DNA from: Allolobophora icterica
Lineage: Eukaryota; Annelida; Clitellata; Crassiclitellata; Lumbricidae
DNA: 64,000 bases
Assembly: GCA_963556255.1 (NCBI GenBank)
Contig: OY744609.1
Coordinates: 12,888,290-12,952,289 of the forward strand
Direction: 5' to 3'
The notes beneath the pieces are model-generated. The model saw nothing but the letters and a program-made list of their open reading frames with translations, was not told where the DNA came from and searched no databases. This document shows positions 1 through 10,186 of this stretch, one piece after another; position 1 is the stretch's first letter, and every line of letters starts with the position of its first letter. Made by a program: the position numbers and the translations under genes.

Positions 1-361
1 TTTAACTGTGTTAACTGATTAACCACAGGTTATTTAACTGTGTTAACTGATTAATGATTAACGAGTTGTTTTTCTGATGACATTACTCCACTGTAATGAT
101 TTCCTTCGTGTTCTAATGCAGTGTGGATGAACATGAATCGACGAATCTTACTCGTGTGAATCGTAAATCGGTGTGCACGGTTTGCATAGAAGCAGCCGCT
201 GATCACGTGTTACAGATAATCACACCATAGTAGTTTAATGATTAGATTAGATTTACATAGGTTAGATCTAATCTTTGATTAGATTAGATTAGATCTATCT
301 TTGCATTGTCCAATGACTGGTTCCTCGTTCCTTATGCACTGAGTTATATTCTTGGATACAG

Positions 362-457
362 GCGACAATCAATGCTAATGTCAACGATGTATTCAACGTG
401 ACATGTGCTCATTTTTCGGACATGCCCAGATGGAACCCCACGATCACAGAGTCCAAG
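362..457 (+). CDS. STARD3: Gene A exon: START segment with RWNPT
   Basis: A 32-codon exon, phase 0 to 0, between acceptor ataca-g and donor gtcggt. It encodes the START strand ending in DMPRWNPTITESK. The same exon in copy B is 43498-43593. Confidence 0.88.
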
Positions 458-3400
458 GTCGGTGTCTTGCTGTGCTGTTTGTCTTTCTAGCTGAATCATC
501 TAGAGCTCTTGGTTTACCAGGATCTAGTTGGAAGAAGGAGAAGGAGATGAAGCAGTCCCTTAATCCTGTAACGACAAGCGTGTACTAAAATGTATGGAAA
601 AACTAATCCTCGTAGTTAAAGGGTTACGCTAATGCCAAAAGATGCAGCCATGGTTATGAGTTGTTAGTACTTACAGTATCGTAGCCTCCTTGGCATATGA
701 AGTTGGGTGGCCAGACTTGTCCTTTGCCATCTTATATTCCTGCTATCCCACTTAAAACTTATAGCTGAGTTTGCTAAATGGCGCTAGTCGTACAGAAGTC
801 TTGGAGTATCTTTTTGTCTTGACAAGGATTTGAAGCCATGATGTCTGGACTAAAAGTCCAGCATGCTAACCACTAGAGTCTAGTTAGACTATTACATGCT
901 TATAAATACTTGCTTGGCTTAATTAAAGGAAAGTTTGTGATAATGAAAATGCATGGAGTGACATGTATTTTTATAACCAATCAGATTTCAAGATGGCTAC
1001 TTCATCCTTTGTCTGCGTTTAATCACTTCTGCTCATTTTCAGTAATGTACTGTGATATAGTGTAATACAACTAATAATTTATGTAGCTCATATTTTAGTG
1101 TAAGGGCATTTCTAACCTAATTTAGCATGTGACAGTTTTAACAGTTTCTATAGTTTCAGAAAGAATTATGGTTTATATATTAGTTTGGTTAATTAATGTC
1201 ATGATTTCTGGTATTATTAACATGTCTCTAATTATAATGCTGATGTAGTGATAATGATAACAAAGCATGTATAAAATATTTAAGGCAAGGAAGCTTACTT
1301 GTCATTTTACTGAGCCATCATCACTTTTGTTAGTCCTGAAAAAGTTTGATACATGATTTAGGTGCTATATAAATGTTCTGTAACATTACACCAGTTTTTT
1401 TGTTTTTCTAGATTTTGCAAACTCTTGGGGAGTCTTATGATGTGACATACGGTGTAACTGCGCCTGCTGGTAAAGGATTGGTTGGTAGTAGGTAAGTGGC
1501 TCAGGAGATATTATCATTATCACTAGATAAGTGGTTTAGGAGGTGTGAACTGAGTTTCGTGTACAGTCTTACAGTGCGAGATATTAGCGTATATATTTAG
1601 TGCGCTTACTTTAGTTTCACGTGTATATGTATATATGATAAATGCATAACGTTTAATTGTACTGTCTTAGTGACACGCGCGGCCGGCCGATCTGGGCTGC
1701 GGCGCGCTATATGTATATTATAAGAGTTCGTTTATGCGCACAGAGGACAGGTGTGTCAAGAGGCGCGAAGAATTATGCTGACTAGAGAAGTTTGAATTCG
1801 AGTGTGTTCGCTGTAGTAGTGTGGCTGACTAGTTGATTTGTAATCGAATTGAGTTCTGTCTGTTTGTTTCTTATTAAACTGAAAAGATATTAAACTGTGT
1901 TGCTGATTAATTCAGGTTATACTTATACGTAGAATTAGTGTTCAAAAGGTGAACGTTAAATAGGCGTTAAGTACAGAGAGAACAAGGATTTAATCAGAAG
2001 GATTGTCAACGGAAGGATTGGGTTGACATTATTGGTGGCAGCGGTGGGATAAGAACGCACGGTGGATAAATACTCACGGTGGAATAAATACTCACGGTGG
2101 ATATAAACTCACAGTGGATAAAAATTCACGTTATCACCTCCTTCGGCGGATAAAAGAATTTACAACGGTGATAAAAGAATCTACGACGGTGATAAAAGAA
2201 TTTACGCGTTGTTGCTGTGTGACGTGTCTACGATATCAACGTCGGTGGAACACGAGAAAACGGTATAAAAATTTCGTTGTTTTTCACGAACAAATACAAA
2301 AGAAATCCCGTTTGTTTATCGATTCACACAACAAGAAAAACCGTGACTTCTTTGAAAAGAGAAATCACCAAAGTAAACAAGTAAGATGGAGAAATTAAGT
2401 GCTGAAAGACAAGCAGATATTAAGAAGATGTCTACGGAAAGGCTAAAACAGCGTTTGTTGAAAGCCGGTTTTAAAGAAGAACAATTAGAAGGTATGTCAC
2501 GTGGTGACATGATACAGGAACTCGCCGATGTGTGGGTTAAAGAAGAAGTCGAAGAAGAAGGTGCAGTTGGCGGTGCCGTAGAAAAGGCTATTGAAAAACC
2601 TCCGGCGCCTATGTCTATGGAGATGTTGATGCAGTGGATGATGATGAAAGAAGATAGGGAGGAGAAACGGAGACAAGAAGAGAAAGAGATAAGACAGGAA
2701 GAATTGCGTCGTCAGAGAGAGAAAGAAGAGAAAGCAGAGCGTCTGCAGAGAGAGAAAGAAGAGAAAGCGGAACTTGCAAGGCAAGAAGAATTGCGCTTGC
2801 AGAGAGAGAAAGAAGAGAAAGCAGAACGTTTGCAGAGAGAGAAAGAAGAGAAAGAATTGCGCTTGCAGAGAGAGAAAGAAGAGAAAGCGGAACTTGCAAG
2901 GCAAGAGGAATTGCGTCTGCAAAGAGAGAGAGAAGATAAAGCAGAACAAGTGCGTAAGGCAGAACTTGAATTGCAAAAGAATCAGTTTGAGATTCAGTTA
3001 GAACAGTTGAAAAGAGATAGGGAAGATGCTGAAAGAAGAAGATTGGAGCAGATGATTGAATTTGAAAAAGCTAGAAAAAGTGATGAAGAGGTTCGTCAGC
3101 AACAGATTGAAGCAAAGAGAATGCGTGAAGAAGAAAAAGAAAAAGCGCGAACGTTAGAGTTAGAACGTGCAGAACAGATCAGACAAGAAGAACTCAAATT
3201 TCAGAAAGAAAGTTTGGAAAAGGCAGAGGCAGAAAGACAAGAACGTCTGAAACTGGAGAAATCAAAATTGACATTGAAAGAAACGCAAATGAGAGAAGAA
3301 CGAGAAGCAGAAAGAAGGAAACAGCAAGAAAGTGAAACTTTGGTGTCAAAAATTAAGAAAATAGGTGATGCAATGAAGCATGTATTGCCTCAAATGCCAA

Positions 3401-6400
3401 CTGATATGATGGAGGTGCCATTATATTTTGAAACAGTCGAGAACGCGTTTCGTAGTTTTGCTGTGGAAAAGCCGTTTTGGGTGAAATTATTACTACCATT
3501 GATGACGCCGAAAGCTCGAACCGTTCTGAATAGATTGTCATACGATGATCTAGACAATTATGATAGAGTCAAGCAGCACTTATTAAAAGAATTTAAGTTG
3601 ACTTCGAGAGAATACAGAGCCAGATTTGTGGATGCTAAGAAGACGACAGAAGAGACTTATACGATGTTTACGGCAAGACTTAAGAACTTGCTAAACTATT
3701 ACGTGAGAAGTCGAAACGTGAACAGAGAGTATGATACGCTCTTTGATTTGCTGGTAGCGGATAAGCTAAAAGAATGTTTACCGCCAGGTCCACTACAGTT
3801 TGTATTGTCGAAGGAAGGAACTGACTGTCTCCAAGCTAGTGCAGTGGCAGACCTAGCAGACATTCATGTAAACAATCGAATTGGGTTTGCATTTCCAAAT
3901 ATAAACAGTTATCCTTCTCAACGTTCCGTAAACCAAAGCCAGAGTGGAAAGTGGAAAAGTAATCCAGAAACAGGGAGTCAGTTCAAAGGTAAAGAAGTCA
4001 AGGCTAATGTCCCTGTACCCAATGAGACCAGAGAAGTGACGTTTGGTCGTCAGGGATTTAACAAATCGTCAGCGCCGTTTGCCAAGAGGGAAGGCAACAC
4101 ATCGTTTACGCAGTATAAGAGAAATGAAGGAAATGAACAACGAGGTATGGTGGTGAAGCGTTGTCACAACTGTGGTTCAGACAAACATTTGGTTAAATTT
4201 TGTCCAGTTCCAGTGGCAGCAGCTAGTTCTAGCAGAAATCAAGAACACACAAGGGTGAATTTGATTCAAGTGGTTAGTGATACAGGTAATCAAACCACGG
4301 GTCAAGAAAACCAAGAAACTGAAGTAAAGTCAGTAATGAAATGTGGTATTCAAAAAGAAATTCTATTGGATGCTGAAATTCAGAGAGAAGTCATAGGAAA
4401 AGATGACAGTCGAATATTGAAGAAATCGTTCTTGCAATATGTCGAGGTTGAAATTCGTGCAGTAGACGGTAAAGAGCCAGTGAAAGTCAAAGCACTGAGC
4501 GACTCGGGAGCAGAGATTCCGGTGATTAGTGAAGAATTACTGGAAGGCATGAAGGTGGAACAAATTGGAAAAGTGAATTTGCAATGTGTGGCAGGAGATG
4601 CCATTCCTGCGAAGTTAGTGAAAGTGGATGTTAGACTGTGTGATAGTGACGTGGAAGAAGAGGGATTTCCGCGTAAAATCCAGTGTTCACTTACACCTTA
4701 TGTCACTTTGATGTGTGCTAGTATTGCAAAGATGGGCAGTACAGAAAGATTCTTGTTGCATCCAGAGATAATTGCCGAATTAAAAGCCGTACCACAGATG
4801 AAGGTCAAAACGATACAAGGAGATATGAGTGTACGAGCAAATGTAATGACGAGAGCGCAGAGTCGGAAACAGGAAATGGTAGTTGTTGATGAGAAGAGTG
4901 AAACTGAAAGTTCAAGTGATGAGGAAAACGAAAGTAATGAGCAACGAAGCTTATCGCGAGATGGTATAACATCAGAGATGAATGAGCAAGAGATGGCTGC
5001 ATGCGAGAATGGCACATTAAATGAAACGGAAGAAGACAATGAATGTGATGTGGGGATAGGAGACTTGTATAGAGATGAAGAAATGGACGAAGAACAAAAG
5101 GTGCAGATTGCCGATTCGAAGAAGTTCGAAGAGCAACAGAGAAAGGATGAATCGTTGAAGCCGTGGTGGAAGTTAGCACAAGAGAAAGAATCTGAATTCT
5201 GTGTGATCAACGGTTTATTGCATAAGAAATATCAGATATTAGACCAGACGATATATCAACTAGTGTTACCAAAAGAGAGACGAATAAAAGTGATGGAGTT
5301 GGCACATGAATCGGTATTTGGAGGACATCTTGGAGAAGAGAAAACAAGAGAACGAATAAAATTATCTTTTGTATGGCCAAAGATGAGAAGAGACATTGTG
5401 AAATTTTGTAAGTCTTGTGAGAAGTGTCAATTAAAGGCAAGGAGTTTGGTGATGGATAGAGTGCCTATCACTCCGGTCTCAAGAGAAGAGGTCGCCTTCA
5501 AGAGAATGACGATGGACCTCGTTGGCCCGATCGATCCGGTATCTGCTGCAGGTCACAAGTATTGTTTATGCATTGTGGACTCGTGCACCAGATGGCCTAC
5601 AATCTTTTTATTGAAATCGCTGACAGCGAAGGCTGTGTGTGAAGCGTTGATGGAACTATTCATGAACGTTGGTGTGCCGTCAGTGATTACAAGTGACCAA
5701 GGAACGAACTTCACAGCCAGTTTGACAAGAGAATTTCTCAATTTAATGGGCTGTAGTCCACGATTCGACACACCAGGACACCCAGAGGCTGCTGGATTAG
5801 TAGAAAGATGGAATCAGACATTTAAAAAGATGATCCATCATGTGATAATAGACAACCCGAGGAAATGGCACAAGATAATTCCTTTCACAGTGTGGGCATT
5901 ACGAGAAGTGCCGAATGCAACTACTGGAGTATCACCATATATGCTTGTCTATGGAAAAATTCCGAGAGGACCATTGGCAATATTAAAAGAGAGTTGGACT
6001 AGAGAAATAAACTTACCACCTCATGTTGGAGTTAAACCAGAAAAGTATTTGAAAGAACTCAAAGAAAATATGGAGAAAGCATTATTGTTTGCAGAATCTT
6101 ACTCTCGAGAAAAGCAATTACAATACATGAATCAGTATAACAAGAGAGCAAAGCACAAAGAATTTGAAGCTGGTGAGAAAGTCATAGTTTTGTATCCAAC
6201 GTCAACAAACAAACTTATTTCTCGATGGCATGGTCCATGTACGATCATACATCGAAGATCAAAGTACTCTTATTTAGTCGATATGGGTGAAAATGGTCGA
6301 AAAATAATTCATGCCAACAAGATCAGAAAATATGTAACTCGAGCATTAAGTTGTGGTCTAATCGTTGAAGAAGATGAAGATTTTGGTTCAGTGGTTGAAT

Positions 6401-9400
6401 TACCAATGAGGAATGAGGTTCAAGATGACAAGAATTCACTTAACCTCGATCCTGAACAAATTAGCCATTTGACAGTAACTCAGCAAGAACAGTTGTTGAA
6501 AGTCTTGAACAAATACTGTGATAGATTTTCAGAAAAACCTGGATTATGTACATTGGTCGAACACGAAATTGAACTAAAACCAGGATTTCGTGAAAAGGAA
6601 TTTGCAGCATACCGAATTCCTTTGATTTATCGATCAGAAGTGGAACGTCAGATCAAAGAAATGTTAAAAACAAACATTATTAAACCATCATCGAGCAGAA
6701 TGGCAAGCCCTTTGGTTATTGTTAAAAAGAAAGACGGATCTTTAAGACTTGCCTGTGACTACAGATACATTAACTCATTCACAGTGGATTGTAAATATCC
6801 TATGCCGATTGTCAGAGACGTTTTGAACAAAGTTGGAAAGTCTAATGTGATTTCTATTTTGGACTGTCGAAGTGCTTATTGGACTTGTCCTGTAAAACAA
6901 TCTGATCAATGGAAGACAGCTTTTGTAACACATAATGGACTGTATGAATTTACTCGTGTTCCTTTTGGAATGATAAATTCAGGCCGAACTTTTGTTAAGG
7001 CGATAAACTTAGTTTTACAGCCTATAAGTGACTTTGCAGAACCGTATGTTGATGACATTGCTGTGCATTCTGACAGTTGGAAAGTTCACTTGCAGCATCT
7101 AGATGCATTTTTGATGCAAATGAGATTGCATAACGTTACTTTGAATTTGAAAAAATGCATATTTGGTAAGAGTGAGGTAAGGTTTATCGGTCATGTGGTT
7201 GGGTCTGGTAAGATAAAGATGAATCCAGACAGAATTGAAAGTTTGACTAATTTGAAGATCCCAGAAACTAAGAAGCAAGTTAAGCAACTACTTGGATTTT
7301 TTAATTATTACAGACAGTTTATTAAGGACTTTGCACAGATTGCGAAACCTTTATCTGATTTAACTAGTAAACGTGTTTCTGATAAGATTGATTGGACTGT
7401 TGAACATCAGCAAGCATTTGATTTACTTAAAGAGGCTGTGCGATCCAAAGTAGTGTTATATGTTTTTGAAGTGGGAAAACCATTCAATTTGTACTGCGAT
7501 AGTAGTGACTTTGCAGTCGGTGCTGTTTTAACACAGATGGACGACAAGGGAATAGAACGCCCTGTGTCATTTATCAGTCAGAAATTAACTGATACCCAGA
7601 AGAGATGGGCTACTGTGGAAAAGGAAGCCTATGCTATTGTTTGGGCTTTAAACAAGTTAAAAGAAATTATAATTGGATCGAAAATTTTCATTTTTACTGA
7701 TCACAATCCTCTGACATATTTGACGGAGTCAATGTCTAAGTCTGCTAAACTTGTGCGTTGGGCGTTAGCCTTACAAACTTTTGATGTTGAGGTGAAGTAC
7801 AAGAAGGGCAGATTGAATGTTATTGCTGATTGTTTGTCAAGGTTATAAGTAATCGTAAGACTGTTTATTAATTAGTTAGATATATATATGTTTCATGTAT
7901 TTTGGTAATTTCGCAAATTTTTAAATTTAATTTGCTCAATTCCAGAAAAAGGAAGGAGGTAATGTGAACTGAGTTTCGTGTACAGTCTTACAGTGCGAGA
8001 TATTAGCGTATATATTTAGTGCGCTTACTTTAGTTTCACGTGTATATGTATATATGATAAATGCATAACGTTTAATTGTACTGTCTTAGTGACACGCGCG
8101 GCCGGCCGATCTGGGCTGCGGCGCGCTATATGTATATTATAAGAGTTCGTTTATGCGCACAGAGGACAGGTGTGTCAAGAGGCGCGAAGAATTATGCTGA
8201 CTAGAGAAGTTTGAATTCGAGTGTGTTCGCTGTAGTAGTGTGGCTGACTAGTTGATTTGTAATCGAATTGAGTTCTGTCTGTTTGTTTCTTATTAAACTG
8301 AAAAGATATTAAACTGTGTTGCTGATTAATTCAGGTTATACTTATACGTAGAATTAGTGTTCAAAAGGTGAACGTTAAATAGGCGTTAAGTACAGAGAGA
8401 ACAAGGATTTAATCAGAAGGATTGTCAACGGAAGGATTGGGTTGACAGGAGGTATTATCATTAGTTGTAGGTAAGTAGCTTAGGTGGTATCATCATCAGT
8501 AGTTGGGTAAGTGGTTCAGGAGATATTAGCATAAAAATCATTAGTAGGTAAAGTGGCTCATGAGGTATTGTCACTATTTGTACGAGATAAGTGGCTCAGG
8601 AGGAATAATTCCTCCTGAGCCACTTATCTCGTATGAATAGTGACAATACCTCATGAGAATCATTAGTAGGTAAATGATACATGATTTAGGTGATATATAA
8701 ATGTTCTGTAACATAACATCACATGACTTCATCATCAGTAGTTTGGTAAGTGGCACAAGAGTTGTCATGGGTCAATTTGTGTTTTAATTCACTGTATTCT
8801 TTTCTTCAAGAAACGAGAAGAAATGTTAGCAGTTCATAGTAACTGGTGGTATTATATTTGATACATAAAATTTAATGTCTTACCATTTGTTGGTTGGACT
8901 GTTTTTGTTCAGGGATTTTGTCACTGTAAGACACTGGAAGCCAGTTCAGAATGGGGCAATTTTGTCCGCTGGTTGTGCCGTCACCCTTCCTCAGATGCCT
9001 CCACAGCCGCAACACGTCCGGTTGGTACACGATTTATTGCGTTCATCAAGCATTCAAAGTCCCTACAGTAAAAATTATAATTTTGTACATTTATGTTAAA
9101 TTTAATTTATTAAGTAAATATTTTTATTGTATTGTTTGTTTAATGTTTTAATTAATTTAATTTAAATTTATTTAGAATTGTTTCAATTGATCAGCTGAAA
9201 AGATTTTCGGATTGCTGTTAAATCGCAGTTGTTTGGATGAGTTGGATAGTTGTGTAAGTGATGCTTTTGGATGGTGCTTATAAGGTGTTATGAAACTTTT
9301 GTTACGTTATGTTAAAACCAAGCTTTGATTGCAACACATCTCTTAATGTAAGTTCTCTTCACCTGGCAACTGACTAACCAGACCTCAGATTCGTCTTCTG

Positions 9401-9897
9401 TGTGAATTCGTACGTTAAAAATGTTCATAATAATAATAATAATGATAATGATAATAATAATAATAATTAATAATAATAACAGTAGTAGTAGTAGTAGTAG
9501 TAGTAGGAGGGCCTATTCTAGACAACTCCGGGCTTCTTCTAAATAATGTTGGAAGTCCCCAGGGATCCCTTTAACCTTGGGCAATTCAAAAAATAATACT
9601 GTCTGAGGAGACGCTAACACAGCTTTAAGGAAGAAGCTAGGAAGGATTGGGTTTAGAAGAAATCCTGATTAATTTGTAATGGCTCTGATGCAGAGTACAG
9701 GTCTTCTGAACCACTTAAATCCCTTATGTTTTTAAATAGTTTAAACTTGCATATGCATTTGTATGGCTAATGCAATGTACCACTGATTCCTGATAGAATG
9801 TAAATGTACACTTTGAGCAGGGTAATTAGGTCAATAATGATAATGATAATAATTATAAGTTTTTTGACTCCTGAGGGATTACACTTACCTCAGGTAA

Positions 9898-9945
<48 letters not shown>

Positions 9946-10136
9946 TACTAATAATAAATTATTATTACTATGATAACAATTTGGCTTGGTTTGTCTTTGG
10001 ATATCTTACAGCGGGGAGAACCGCCTGTCTGGATGGTATTTCCAGCCGTTAGGAAACAAGCCGGATCAGTGTTTACTGACGATGGTTGCAAGCACAGACA
10101 TAAAGGTAGTTAGAGAAGGTGGAATAGTGCTGATAG

Positions 10137-10186
<50 letters not shown>

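Larger units (their letters stand above)
1544..8447 (+). mobile_element. Full-length Gmr1-like Ty3 LTR retrotransposon
   Basis: A complete 6.9-kb element flanked by the 5-bp target duplication GGAGG (1539-1543 and 8448-8452). It has two 485-bp LTRs, a primer binding site matching tRNA-Leu, one gag-pol frame and a polypurine tract. Compared line by line, the two LTRs show no difference, so the insertion is very recent. The pol order is protease, integrase, RT, RNase H. Among Ty3-type elements this is the hallmark of the Gmr1 group first described from deuterostomes. It lies sense-oriented inside an intron of STARD3-like copy A. The paralogous intron of copy B has no trace of it. No env-like frame follows the RNase H. 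Confidence 0.96.

Noticed and set aside
2114..2398. Separate small protein upstream of gag
   Set aside because: It is made of imperfect leader repeats (gtgataaaagaatctacgac), overlaps the gag start and has no counterpart known in such elements.
2497..2976. Minus-strand open frames rich in FLFFLSLQ opposite gag
   Set aside because: Antisense shadows of the purine-rich coiled-coil repeats of Gag.
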